From assembly GCA_031422315.1 (NCBI GenBank), contig JANOQN010000042.1:76391-140390 (forward strand): a stretch of DNA of 64,000 nt, in the 5' to 3' direction. This stretch comes from JANNYA01 sp031422315. Its GTDB lineage: Bacteria; Pseudomonadota; Gammaproteobacteria; Xanthomonadales; SZUA-5. The notes below the pieces were generated by a model. The model saw only the letters and a program-made list of their open reading frames with translations. It made no database searches and was not told the origin of the DNA. How positions within the stretch are numbered: the stretch's first letter is position 1; every line of letters starts with the position of its first letter. Below, piece by piece: positions 8,093 to 16,864 of this stretch. A program made the position numbers and the translations under genes.

Positions 8093-9601
8093 TTAACCAA
8101 GGTCCGCCATGCCTTCTGGCACTCCGCCATGCCCAACCCGCAGCAGCTTCATGGTATTGGTACCGCCTAGTTTACCGGTGTGATCGCCAGTCGTGATCAC
8201 CACGCGATCACCCACCGCCAATCGGCCCTGGGCGAACAGCGCTTCAACGGCCAAGCGCACGGCCGAGCTTGGATCGCTGCCGAGCGGGTCAAAGGCAACC
8301 GGATACACGTCCCGGAACATCAGCATACGACGGCGCGATGCGGCATTTCGGCACATCGCATAAATGGGTATGGACGAGCGAAAGCGCGATAGCCACTGCG
8401 CCGTCGCGCCCGATTCTGTCAGCGCGACAATCGCGCGTGCGTCGATACGATTGGCTAAGAACATCGCCGCCATCGCAATGCCCTGATCCGAGCGCTCGAT
8501 GCGCTGATGCTCCATCGGCAAATCGTGCATATCGGTTTTATTGCGCTCAGACGCCACACAAATATCGTGCATCGCGCGCACCGCTTTTTCTGGGTGTTTA
8601 CCGGCCGCTGATTCTTGGCTGAGCATGACCGCATCGGAGCCATCCAGCACCGCATTGGCAACGTCCAGCACTTCGGCTCTGGTAGGAATCGGCGAATCGG
8701 TCATCGATTGCAGCATTTGCGTGGCGGTAATCACCACCCGATTGCGCGCTAGAGATTCACGGATAATGCGCTTTTGCAAACCCGGTAATTCTGGGTACGA
8801 AATCTCGACGCCCAAATCGCCGCGCGCAATCAGCACGGCTTCTGAGGCCTCAATAATCTCACCCAAATTTTCAATCGCTTCGGCGCGTTCGATCTTCGCC
8901 ACTAAGCCGGCAGACGAGCCTGCCGCTCGCAAAAGCGCGCGCGCTTCATTCATATCGGCAGCCGTTTTCGGGAAACTAACGGCCAAGAAATCTGCGTTCA
9001 TGCGCGCGGCAAGTTCAATATCCGCGCGGTCTTTATCCGATAGCGCCGCGACGCTCAAACCGCCGCCGAGTCGGTTGATGCCTTTGCGATCACTCAACAC
9101 GCCGTCGGTCAATAAAATGCAGTCAATATCGGTGCCGTGCACTGCTTCGACCCGCATCGCGACCAAGCCGTCGTCCAGCAACAGCGTATCGCCTGCGTGC
9201 ACGTCCAGGCAAAGTTCCAGGTAGCTCACTGCGACGCGCGTGGCATCGCCCGGCGTCCACTCTTTACCGCACTCGAGCCGGAATTTTTGCCCAACCTCCA
9301 TTTTTACCGGGCCATTGGCAAACGTGCGAATGCGAATTTTCGGGCCCTGCAAGTCCGCCAAAATCGCCACTTCAACCCGCAGCAGCGCGGCTACTTCGCG
9401 CACCGCCTCGGCTCTGGCCATATGATCTTCCGCCGTGCCGTGGCTCAAATTAAGCCGCGCGACGTTGACGCCCGCCTCAATAATTTTCTGCAAAACGCCT
9501 GGCTTATCGGTTGCCGGGCCTAAGGTCGCGATAATCTTGGTGCGACGCGGCGAAGGCTTGGCTTCGGGTTTACTCGGGTCAGGCTTTTTCCAGTCGCTCA
9601 T
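8093..9601 (-). CDS. pyk: Pyruvate kinase
   Basis: A 502-aa glycolytic enzyme converting phosphoenolpyruvate and ADP to pyruvate and ATP. Core motifs are RRTKIIATLGPAT (around residue 19), VNVARLNLSHG, LADLQGPKIR, the catalytic-Lys block LVAKIERAEAIENL (around 234), LIARGDLGVEI (Mg-binding), ITATQMLQSMTDSPIPTRAE and DAVMLSQESAAGKHP. The C-terminal allosteric domain is complete. A short Lys/Pro-rich extension precedes the barrel. It leads a minus-strand run with pxpB and pxpC; upstream is the dnaK terminator region, so its own promoter should lie in 9602-9760. Confidence 0.97.
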   Translation of the reverse strand: MSDWKKPDPSKPEAKPSPRRTKIIATLGPATDKPGVLQKIIEAGVNVARLNLSHGTAEDHMARAEAVREVAALLRVEVAILADLQGPKIRIRTFANGPVKMEVGQKFRLECGKEWTPGDATRVAVSYLELCLDVHAGDTLLLDDGLVAMRVEAVHGTDIDCILLTDGVLSDRKGINRLGGGLSVAALSDKDRADIELAARMNADFLAVSFPKTAADMNEARALLRAAGSSAGLVAKIERAEAIENLGEIIEASEAVLIARGDLGVEISYPELPGLQKRIIRESLARNRVVITATQMLQSMTDSPIPTRAEVLDVANAVLDGSDAVMLSQESAAGKHPEKAVRAMHDICVASERNKTDMHDLPMEHQRIERSDQGIAMAAMFLANRIDARAIVALTESGATAQWLSRFRSSIPIYAMCRNAASRRRMLMFRDVYPVAFDPLGSDPSSAVRLAVEALFAQGRLAVGDRVVITTGDHTGKLGGTNTMKLLRVGHGGVPEGMADLG

Positions 9602-9760
9602 GGTTTCGTCTCGCGTGATTTTGAGCGCGAACTGTAACGCGCCTTGATTACAAACTCATGTGAATTCGTTTGTAGAGTGGAATCTCTCTACGTGAGCTTC
9701 TTCACCTCCGGCATTTCCCAACGGCCGATATTTTTTGAAAAAACCCCTAAAACAACCCAC

Positions 9761-9788
9761 AAAAAAACCGCATCGCTGCGGCTTTTTT
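9761..9788 (-). terminator. Intrinsic terminator after dnaK (bidirectional in form)
   Basis: CCGCA (9768-9772) and TGCGG (9777-9781) form a GC-rich stem with a 4-nt loop, flanked by A7 on the left and T6 on the right. Read on the minus strand this is a stem followed by a U tract, about 20-45 bases after the dnaK stop at 9807. The symmetry would let it act on plus-strand transcripts as well. Confidence 0.85.
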
Positions 9789-9806
9789 GTCTTTCAAATC
9801 AGAGAC

Positions 9807-11708
9807 TTACTTGTCTTTGACTTCAGTGAACTCAGCGTCCATCACATCATCAGCAGGCTTGGCTTCGGGCGCTGCGCCTGAGCCTTCCGTTTTTGCGCGC
9901 GCTTGTGCTAACAGGCTTTGTGCGGCTTCCATGAGCGCGTTGGATTTGGCTTCGATTGCGGTTTTGTTGTCGCCCTTGCATGCCGCTTCGGCTTCGGCAA
10001 TGGCCTGTTCGATTTTCGCAATCTGTGCGCCATCGACATCCGCGCCGCCATCTTTAAGCGCTTGCTTGCTGGAGTGAATCATCGCTTCGGCTTGATTGCG
10101 CGCTTGGACTAATTCATGGAATTTTTTGTCTTCCTCACGATTGGCTTCGGCGTCACGCACCATTTGCTGAATTTCCGCTTCCGTCAGGCCGGAATTGGCT
10201 TTGATTTCGATCTTTTGCTCTTTGCCAGTTTTCTTGTCTTTCGCGGATACGTGCATGATGCCGTTGGCGTCAATATCAAAGCTGACTTCCACTTGCGGCA
10301 TGCCGCGCGGCGCCGCTTCAATGCCGGTTAGATCGAATTTCGCCAGCGATTTATTGAATCTTGCTTGCTCACGCTCGCCTTGCAGCACGTGTACGGTTAC
10401 CGCATTTTGATTGTCTTCGGCGGTCGAGAAAACTTGGCCCGCTTTGGTCGGAATCGTGGTGTTTTTTTCGATCAGCTTGGTAAATACGCCGCCCAAGGTT
10501 TCGATACCAAAGCTCAGCGGCGTCACATCAAGTAGCAATACGTCTTTCACCGTACCGGAAAGCACGCCGGCTTGAATCGCTGCGCCCACTGCAACCGCTT
10601 CATCTGGATTGACGTCTTTACGCGGCTCTTTGCCGAAGAACTCTTTCACCGCTTCTTGCACTTTCGGCATGCGGGTCATACCGCCGACCAAAATCACTTC
10701 CGACACTTCACTGGCGCGCAGCCCAGCATCTTTTAATGCGGTGCGGCAAGGCTCAATCGTGCGCTTGACCAAATCATCAACCAGCGCTTCGAGCTTGGCG
10801 CGCGTGACTTTCAGGTTCATGTGTTTCGGGCCGGTCGCGTCCATCGTGACGTACGGCAAATTGACGTCGGTTTGCATAGAGCTGGAAAGCTCGATCTTGG
10901 CGCGCTCGGCGGCATCTTTCAGACGCTGCAGGGCGAGTGGATCGTTACGCAAGTTCAAGCCTTCTTGCTTTTGAAATTCTTCGACTAGGAAATCGATAAT
11001 CCGATTATCAAAGTCTTCGCCACCCAAGAACGTATCGCCGTTGGTGGCTAGCACTTCGAACTGCTTTTCACCGTCGACTTCAGCGATTTCAATGATCGAC
11101 ACGTCAAAAGTGCCGCCGCCTAAGTCATACACGGCAATCTTGCGATCGCCCTGGCTCTTTTTGTCCATGCCGTAAGCCAATGCCGCTGCGGTTGGCTCGT
11201 TGATAATGCGCTTGACGTCAAGACCAGCAATTCGGCCCGCATCTTTAGTGGCTTGGCGCTGGCTGTCATTAAAGTAAGCTGGCACGGTGATCACCGCTTC
11301 GGTGACCGGCTCGCCCAGATAATCTTCGGCGGTTTTCTTCATTTTCATCAGCACGCGCGCGGAAATTTCTGGCGGCGCTAAGCGCTTGCCGCGCGTTTCA
11401 ATCCAGGCATCGCCGTTTTCCGCACCGACAATCGCGTAAGGCACCAAATCCATATCTTTCTTGACCACATCCTCGCTAAATTTGCGCCCGATCAGGCGTT
11501 TAACCGCAAAAAAGGTGTTTTTTGGATTAGTCACCGCTTGGCGCTTGGCTGATGCGCCGACTAACACTTCGTCGTCTTTAGTAAAGGCGACGATCGAAGG
11601 TGTGGTGCGATCACCCTCTGAGTTTTCAATCACTTTCGCCACGCCGCCTTCCATCACAGCAACGCAAGAGTTGGTGGTGCCTAAGTCAATTCCGATGATT
11701 CTACCCAT
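9807..11708 (-). CDS. dnaK: Molecular chaperone DnaK (Hsp70)
   Basis: A 633-aa Hsp70 of standard length. The ATPase domain begins with GRIIGIDLGTTNSCVAVMEG; phosphate-binding IAVYDLGGGTFDVSI and the adenosine motif VILVGGMTRMPKVQ are intact. The substrate-binding domain starts around residue 390 (VLLLDVTPLSFGIETLGG) and the C-terminus ends in DVMDAEFTEVKDK, the usual GrpE/DnaJ-era tail of proteobacterial DnaK. A strong AGGAA ribosome-binding site precedes ATG 11706-11708. grpE lies 82 bp upstream on the same strand, and a terminator follows. dnaJ is not downstream, which differs from the common grpE-dnaK-dnaJ order. Confidence 0.98.
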   Translation of the reverse strand: MGRIIGIDLGTTNSCVAVMEGGVAKVIENSEGDRTTPSIVAFTKDDEVLVGASAKRQAVTNPKNTFFAVKRLIGRKFSEDVVKKDMDLVPYAIVGAENGDAWIETRGKRLAPPEISARVLMKMKKTAEDYLGEPVTEAVITVPAYFNDSQRQATKDAGRIAGLDVKRIINEPTAAALAYGMDKKSQGDRKIAVYDLGGGTFDVSIIEIAEVDGEKQFEVLATNGDTFLGGEDFDNRIIDFLVEEFQKQEGLNLRNDPLALQRLKDAAERAKIELSSSMQTDVNLPYVTMDATGPKHMNLKVTRAKLEALVDDLVKRTIEPCRTALKDAGLRASEVSEVILVGGMTRMPKVQEAVKEFFGKEPRKDVNPDEAVAVGAAIQAGVLSGTVKDVLLLDVTPLSFGIETLGGVFTKLIEKNTTIPTKAGQVFSTAEDNQNAVTVHVLQGEREQARFNKSLAKFDLTGIEAAPRGMPQVEVSFDIDANGIMHVSAKDKKTGKEQKIEIKANSGLTEAEIQQMVRDAEANREEDKKFHELVQARNQAEAMIHSSKQALKDGGADVDGAQIAKIEQAIAEAEAACKGDNKTAIEAKSNALMEAAQSLLAQARAKTEGSGAAPEAKPADDVMDAEFTEVKDK

Positions 11709-11790
11709 GATGTAATTCCTTGTAATTTTCGGGTGCGCAGTTGCGCGATAGCAACTTAATAGGGATGAAAAGGTGGTTTTCTAGGGCCTG

Positions 11791-12309
11791 CTAACTCGCG
11801 CTGACAATCACCAGCGCTGGGCGCAGCAATCGTTCATGCAAGGTGTAGCCGCGTTGAAAAACCGAAATAACCGTGTTCGGCGCATGCGTTGGGGAATCTT
11901 GCATAGTCATCGCTTGGTGTAATTCCGGATTAAAAACCTCACCTAGCGGGTTAATTTCTTTCACGCCGTGGCCTTCCATGGTTTTCAAAAGCAAGCGCAG
12001 CGTGGCTTCTTTGCCTTCTTTCAGCACGTCAATCGACACGTTTTCACCTTGCGCTATCTCCAAGCCGCGCGCGAGCGTGTCAGCAATCGGCACTAGCTCA
12101 CTTAATAGGCGCTCTGAGCCAAATTTGCGCGCGTTTTCGACATCTTTAAGCGTGCGCTTGCGGTTGTTTTCGGATTCGGCGCGAAAACGCAGAAACTCCT
12201 CATTCAACGCGCTGTATTTTTGCGCTAGCTCCGCCAGCAAGGTCTGCGCGTCCGGCATTTGAGCGGGTTCAGGTTGGTCATTTTGTTGATTAGGGGTTTC
12301 GGTCGACAT
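11791..12309 (-). CDS. grpE: Nucleotide exchange factor GrpE
   Basis: About 172 aa. After an acidic/Gln-rich disordered N-terminus comes the long dimerising helix (EEFLRFRAESENNRKRT, the classic GrpE block), then the beta domain with MEGHGVKEINPLGEVFNPELHQAM and the ending VFQRGYTLHERLLRPALVIVS. GrpE releases ADP from DnaK; the gene sits directly upstream of dnaK. I place the start at ATG 12307-12309 (MSTETPN); an in-frame ATG four codons upstream at 12319-12321 is equally possible because neither has a clear ribosome-binding site. A sigma-32-like promoter lies 40-70 bp upstream. Confidence 0.96.
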   Translation of the reverse strand: MSTETPNQQNDQPEPAQMPDAQTLLAELAQKYSALNEEFLRFRAESENNRKRTLKDVENARKFGSERLLSELVPIADTLARGLEIAQGENVSIDVLKEGKEATLRLLLKTMEGHGVKEINPLGEVFNPELHQAMTMQDSPTHAPNTVISVFQRGYTLHERLLRPALVIVSAS

Positions 12310-12347
12310 AGGGGGCCGCATTGTTTATTAAATTACTGAGACTTCCG

Positions 12348-12376
12348 AATTTGGGCCAAGCCACAGGAAATTCAAG
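12348..12376 (-). promoter_or_regulatory. Sigma-32-like heat-shock promoter of grpE-dnaK
   Basis: On the minus strand, CTTGAA (complement of 12371-12376) is followed after 15 bp by CCCAAATT (complement of 12348-12355). These fit the heat-shock consensus CTTGAAA and CCCCAT-T with normal spacing, and the position is right for a grpE transcript. Confidence 0.7.
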
Positions 12377-12470
12377 GGCTTTGCAGGCAATGTGTGAAAT
12401 CACTCAGTTTTTTCGGCGCTAATGTTTTACGCTGCGGCATCTTTAATCCGCACTAATTTGGGGCGACGGC

Positions 12471-13976
12471 ATGAGTTATCGTATTGCGACATTACTGATT
12501 TCACTGAATCTTGGAGCTGCTATGACAACTGATGTCCATGCCCAGACCACACCGGCGCCGGAATTTGCGCTGACGATCTATTCCTCGGCCGAGCCAGGCG
12601 GCGTTGCGCCCGAACAGCTAAATGATGCCTCCACTATCCCGGGCTATGCGCTGGTGTCAGACACTCGTGATATTGAACTGACCGCAGGCCGAGCCGAGCT
12701 GCGCTTTAGCGACGTGGCGCAGCAAATGGATCCGACCACGGTTGCGTTTACCTCGCTCACTGATCCTGCCGGCACCCGCGTGCTAGAGCAAAACTATCAG
12801 TTTGATTTGGTCAGCCAGCAAAAGCTGCTGCAGCGCTACATTGGCGAGCAAATTCGCGTCACTCAGGCGATTGGCAATGAGCGCGTCAACCACAGCGGCA
12901 CGCTACTCGGCGCCACCGATGGCATTTTGTTGCAAACATCTGACGGCGTGCTGGCGCTCAATTCCTATCAAAACGTCGCGTTTGCCAGCGTACCGGGCGG
13001 CTTGATTACCAAACCGACATTGGTTTGGCTGCTCGATACCCAAAAAGGCGGTACCCATAAAGCGCGCGTCGCTTACCAAACGCGCGGCATGACGTGGTGG
13101 TCGGATTACAATATCGTGCTTGCTTCTGATGAGGCGAATCCAACCTTACAGTTGTCCGCGTGGGTCAGCCTAGTCAATCAATCCGGCGCTAGCTTCCCGC
13201 AGAGTAAGATTAAGCTAGTGGCCGGCACGGTGAATCGCGCGCCGGTGGCGCAGCCGCAAGCGGCTTACCTGAAATCCGAAGTGCGCAGCATGTCGGTCCA
13301 AGAAGACAGCTTTCAAGAATCCAGTCTGTTTGAGTACCACCTCTACACGCTAGGGCGGCGCAGCGATCTGCCCGATAATTCCACCAAACAGCTGGAGCTA
13401 TTTCCCACCAAAGTCGGTATTCCAGCCAAGCGCGAGCTTATTTTTACCGCTGAAAACGTCAACCGAACTATGTTTTACGGCGGCGCCAATATCGATCAAG
13501 GCTTAGCGAACCAAAGCAAGGGCAAAGTCAGTGCGTATTTGAGCTTTGATAATAAAGCCGCGCTGGGATTAGGCGTGCCGCTACCGAAAGGCAGAATTCG
13601 GGTCAGCCAAGCCGGGCCCGATGGCGCGCTTGAATTTATCGGCGAAGATTTGATCGAACACACGCCAAAAAACGAGCGCATCCAAGTCAAGCTCGGCGAT
13701 GCCTTTGATGTGGTCGGCGATCGCAAACAAACCGATTTCCAGTTAGATAGCACCGGCAAAACGCTGAGCGAGAGCTTCGAGATCAGCGTGCGCAACCGCA
13801 AAGCCACCGCAGTTAAGGTGAACGTGCGGGAATATTTATACCGCTGGAGCGGCTGGGAAATAACCCAGGCCAGCGTGAAACACGTCAAGCAAGACGCCCA
13901 AACGATTGATTTTCCGGTTGAAATCGCCGCCGATTCTGAGCAGAAAATAACTTACACGGTGCGTTATAAGTGGTGA
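12471..13976 (+). CDS. DUF4139 domain-containing secreted protein
   Basis: A 501-aa protein with a short signal peptide ending near VHAQ (about residue 25). The C-terminal two thirds show DUF4139 features: PTLVWLLDTQKGGTHKARVAYQTRGMTWWSDYNIVL (around 185-220, given here as a region), then WVSLVNQSGASF, a 'KLVAGTVN' strand, and the late block VREYLYRWSGWEIT. Families with this domain are periplasmic or surface proteins of uncertain function. The start ATG 12471 follows GGGGCGAC. It is divergent from grpE across a 149-bp gap that also carries the heat-shock promoter on the other strand. It is convergent with the GlxA-type regulator. Confidence 0.88.
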   Translation: MSYRIATLLISLNLGAAMTTDVHAQTTPAPEFALTIYSSAEPGGVAPEQLNDASTIPGYALVSDTRDIELTAGRAELRFSDVAQQMDPTTVAFTSLTDPAGTRVLEQNYQFDLVSQQKLLQRYIGEQIRVTQAIGNERVNHSGTLLGATDGILLQTSDGVLALNSYQNVAFASVPGGLITKPTLVWLLDTQKGGTHKARVAYQTRGMTWWSDYNIVLASDEANPTLQLSAWVSLVNQSGASFPQSKIKLVAGTVNRAPVAQPQAAYLKSEVRSMSVQEDSFQESSLFEYHLYTLGRRSDLPDNSTKQLELFPTKVGIPAKRELIFTAENVNRTMFYGGANIDQGLANQSKGKVSAYLSFDNKAALGLGVPLPKGRIRVSQAGPDGALEFIGEDLIEHTPKNERIQVKLGDAFDVVGDRKQTDFQLDSTGKTLSESFEISVRNRKATAVKVNVREYLYRWSGWEITQASVKHVKQDAQTIDFPVEIAADSEQKITYTVRYKW

Positions 13977-13980
13977 AGAA

Positions 13981-14028
13981 AACAAAGGTGTCAGCGCAGG
14001 CAGCGGCAAACTGGATTTCGCCACGCAA
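13981..14028 (+). repeat. Microduplication of an internal piece of the GlxA-type gene
   Basis: The 45-48 bp just after the DUF4139 stop (AAAGGTGTCAGCGCAGGCAG and onward) match 14667-14712 inside the neighbouring regulator gene (AAAGGTGCCAGCACAAGCTG and onward) with only a few mismatches and the same orientation. It fills most of the short intergenic gap. Confidence 0.7.
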
Positions 14029-14034
14029 AAGTGA

Positions 14035-15042
14035 TTAACGTTGCTGCGAACTGAGCACTTTGTCCACCTGCCTCCTAACCTGCCCTGGCGTAACCCCCAA
14101 CTCACGCACCAGCAAGCGGCGCAGCGCATTAGGTTCGGCATAGCCGACTTGCGGCGCAATCCCCTCTAACGTTTGACTCGAACTTTGCAATAAATACAGC
14201 GCGTGCTCGATTCGCAATCGCTGGACAAACTGCAGCGGCGTTAGCCCCAACGCTTGCTCAAATCGGCGTGCTAGCGTGCGCGGTGTTAGGTTTAGTGCAG
14301 CGGCCAAATCGGTGATGCGCACGGGCTTGTGCAATCTAGTTCGCAGCCATTGTTCGGCTTGGCGCAGCTGCGGGTTTTGTAGCGCTTGCTGCTGCACCAT
14401 GGCATAGCTGCCCTGGGATGCGCGTTCGTCCAGCATCAAATAGCGGGCACATGTGTGGGCTAGCTGCGCGCCGCCTTGTTTGGCAATGATATGCAGCAGC
14501 AAATCGCTCTGCGCTAACGCGGCGCCTGAGGTGATGATATTGGCGTCCTGCACTACCATGCGGTGCATGTCCAATCTTGTGTTGGGAAAGCGCTTTTGAA
14601 AGAGTTGGCGCAGCCACCAAATGGTGGTGGCTTGGCGTGCTTCCAGCAAGCCTGCTTGTGCGAATACAAAGGTGCCAGCACAAGCTGCGGCAAACTGGAT
14701 TTTGCCGCGCTTGTCGCTTTTGGCTAAGTCCGCTAAATACGCGCAGGCCGCCTGCACATCGGCATCAATCAACCAGCTTTTCATATCGCTTTCGCTAGTT
14801 AGATAGCTTCCAGGCAGCAGCACTAAATCGGGTGCTGGCAGTTCGCTAATGGCTCGCGTGATGGTTAGCGGTAAACCTGCGCCGGTTTGGTAAATGTCCG
14901 CGCGCATGGCCGTCAAGTTGAGCTTGAATAGGGGCGCTCGGCCTTGCGTGCTCAGCAGCGTATTGGCCGTCTGAAATAGGCTCAAGCTGATGCCTAAGCT
15001 GGCATCTAAAACGCGCGGCAATACCAACAAATGGATCTTCAT
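14035..15042 (-). CDS. GlxA-family transcriptional regulator (DJ-1/PfpI domain plus AraC HTH)
   Basis: About 335 aa. The N-terminal half (about residues 1-170) has the DJ-1/PfpI-like fold typical of this family: MKIHLLVLPRVLDASLGISL, then PDLVLLPGS and FAAACAGTFVFAQAGLL, the 'nucleophile elbow' region. The C-terminal ~100 residues form an AraC-type double HTH (VRITDLAAALNLTPRTLARRF, then TPLQFVQRLRIEHALYLL). Such regulators activate catabolic operons, often sensing small metabolites; the target here is unknown. I start at ATG 15040-15042; a GTG at 15054 would add four residues. The HD/MAPEG pair lies divergently 114 bp away and is a candidate target. Confidence 0.92.
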   Translation of the reverse strand: MKIHLLVLPRVLDASLGISLSLFQTANTLLSTQGRAPLFKLNLTAMRADIYQTGAGLPLTITRAISELPAPDLVLLPGSYLTSESDMKSWLIDADVQAACAYLADLAKSDKRGKIQFAAACAGTFVFAQAGLLEARQATTIWWLRQLFQKRFPNTRLDMHRMVVQDANIITSGAALAQSDLLLHIIAKQGGAQLAHTCARYLMLDERASQGSYAMVQQQALQNPQLRQAEQWLRTRLHKPVRITDLAAALNLTPRTLARRFEQALGLTPLQFVQRLRIEHALYLLQSSSQTLEGIAPQVGYAEPNALRRLLVRELGVTPGQVRRQVDKVLSSQQR

Positions 15043-15156
15043 CGCCGGGCTCACTTTGGCAAAAATGGACTAATTATTGTCATTATTGCCACTTCTGCCG
15101 CATGAAGCAAAGCGCAACACTGGCGCCACAGTAGTTTTTTGCCGGGAAGACGCGTT

Positions 15157-15945
15157 ATGAGCAGCTTTATCTACGACAGCCAGAACGGTAGGCTCAGCCT
15201 TTGGCAGCAATGGCGGATCACGATGGCGGTGATCGCTTCACGCTTAGTTTCGGCAAGTCGGCGTGATGGCAAAGCCGCGAAATTCGATGCGCGAAACTTG
15301 ACGCCAGATGATGTGGCAACGCTTAGCATTCCTAAGGATGCGCTATCGCGCCATGCCTTGGGGCTTGCTCAAGCGACGCAACCCGCATGGTTAGTCCAAC
15401 ACGCCATGCGCTCGTATATCTGGGCCGAGCTGCTGGGTATGCAAGCTGAGCTAAAACCAGCGCAGCCGCTGCTATTTGCCGCTTGCATGCTGCATGACGT
15501 TGGCTTGACAGCCCATGCCGCCACGCCCGAACAGCATTGCTTTGCGGTGCGCGGCGCGCGCTACGCGCAGCAGCATTTGGCGCCACTCGCCACGCCGCAG
15601 CAAAGCCTGGTTATTGCGCAAGCCATTAGTTTGCACCTGGACTTGCAAGTCGATCTATCGCGTGGCGTCGAAGCGCATTTGCTGCAAGCTGGCGCTGGGC
15701 TGGATGTTTTAGGCAGAGGCATCAAACAGCTGCCAGATGATGTGCGATCAGCCGTGCTTTTGCGCCACCCAAGAATGGATATGAATCCACAACTGAGCGA
15801 ATGCATGCGCACAGTGGGCATGCAGGCGCCGGCTACGCGCATGGGGCTTTACGTCAAGCGATTCGGCTTTATTGGCCTGATTCAAAACGCGCCATTTCAA
15901 GATGCCGAAAATCCATCCACTGCACACAGTGAGCGCAAGCTATGA
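15157..15945 (+). CDS. HD-domain protein (putative metal-dependent phosphohydrolase)
   Basis: A 262-aa protein. The HD-superfamily core is visible: Q-H-A-M-R-S-Y around residue 79 (first His), AACMLHDVGLT around 110 (the HD pair), and AISLHLDLQ around 150. HD-domain proteins of this size usually act on nucleotides or other phosphate esters, but relatives near MAPEG or redox genes are often uncharacterised. ATG 15157 is preceded by GGGAAGA at good spacing; a TTG six codons upstream is less likely. It overlaps the MAPEG gene by ATGA. A scrambled partial copy of this gene lies at 18533-18850, so the locus has been duplicated. Confidence 0.85.
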   Translation: MSSFIYDSQNGRLSLWQQWRITMAVIASRLVSASRRDGKAAKFDARNLTPDDVATLSIPKDALSRHALGLAQATQPAWLVQHAMRSYIWAELLGMQAELKPAQPLLFAACMLHDVGLTAHAATPEQHCFAVRGARYAQQHLAPLATPQQSLVIAQAISLHLDLQVDLSRGVEAHLLQAGAGLDVLGRGIKQLPDDVRSAVLLRHPRMDMNPQLSECMRTVGMQAPATRMGLYVKRFGFIGLIQNAPFQDAENPSTAHSERKL

Positions 15946-16370
15946 CGATTTCCCACAGCCTGCTGGCGCTGTTGATTTACGCCGCCTGGACACTTTTGCT
16001 CGTCAGCAGCATTGCCGCATTGCGCGTTACTGTGGTGCTGCGCGAACAGCGGCGCGCGAATAGCTTTTCAGTAGCAGGCGATGATGTATCGCCATTTTCA
16101 GAGCGATTGTGCCGCGCGCATGCGAACTGTTTCGAGAATTTAGCCACCTTCGCCGCGCTGATCGCCGTCGCGTATCTCAGTGGCAACGCTGCGATTACCG
16201 ATGGCTTAGCACTGATGCTGGTGTTCGCCCGCGTTATGCAATCTAGCATCCACTTGATCTCAACCCGCAGCAAGGCAGTGCTTGCGCGTTTCGCTTTTAT
16301 GCTGGTGCAGATTGTGATTCAGATTTATTGGGTGGCGGCGTTGGCGAGTGTGTGGTTAAAGTCACTTTGA
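15942..16370 (+). CDS. MAPEG family membrane protein
   Basis: A 142-aa protein with four hydrophobic segments (about residues 5-27, 64-82, 87-105 and 115-138). It has the MAPEG pattern R-A-H-A-N-C-F-E-N around residue 58 (the conserved Asn/Glu block) and RVMQSSIHL around 99. MAPEG proteins are integral-membrane enzymes related to glutathione transferases and eicosanoid synthases; bacterial members are mostly uncharacterised. The start codon overlaps the HD gene's stop (ATGA), so the two are probably expressed together. About 210 bp with no recognisable gene follow on both strands. Confidence 0.88.
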   Translation: MTISHSLLALLIYAAWTLLLVSSIAALRVTVVLREQRRANSFSVAGDDVSPFSERLCRAHANCFENLATFAALIAVAYLSGNAAITDGLALMLVFARVMQSSIHLISTRSKAVLARFAFMLVQIVIQIYWVAALASVWLKSL

Positions 16371-16582
16371 AGCACGAAACATTCCGATCGCAATCGCTAT
16401 GCACCGGAGTGTGTGCCACACGCGAAGGAACCTCAATGATCGAGAATCCTCCAACGACGGCCTTTGTCTCGGGTACTGGCCCGGCCGTCTGCTCCGCATG
16501 TGCTTTAACGAAGGCTGGACGAGTTGTTGCGCGGACGACATAGGCACGGCAGACGGGATATACTGTCAGCCCATCGAACCGA

Positions 16583-16813
16583 TCAGTAAGACGCAGCACA
16601 TCCGCCATTAATATGTCGGCTATTGAGAACGCCGCAGGCGAGTGCTGGCCAGTAGCTCTCCATCATTTCGTAGGTGTCGCGGCCCCACAGCATCGCACCG
16701 CACTCCTCCATCAGTCGGGTGAAGAAGGCGTGTGTTTCGTCGTCTGCGATGCCTTCTTGGTGGTCGACGCAGCCGTCCAGCGTGATGTTGTTACTGAAGG
16801 TCAAGAGTCCCAT
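16583..16813 (-). pseudogene. 5' remnant of a RibD-C/dihydrofolate-reductase-like gene
   Basis: The first ~60 codons encode MGLLTFSNNITLDGCVDH and later CGAMLWGRDTYEMMESYWP. This is the standard start of RibD-C-type dihydrofolate-reductase-like proteins (normally 180-200 aa). Similarity stops at about 16640 and the frame ends after 76 codons. ATG 16811-16813 has a good GGAGA ribosome-binding site, showing it was once a real gene start. The downstream 16371-16582 stretch is open in another minus-strand frame but I recognise nothing in it. I infer truncation by recombination rather than a functional short protein. Confidence 0.7.
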
Positions 16814-16864
16814 GGTGTTCTCCATTCGATGGAAGGGCTTAGTATGATTTTTCGCAATTAATTG

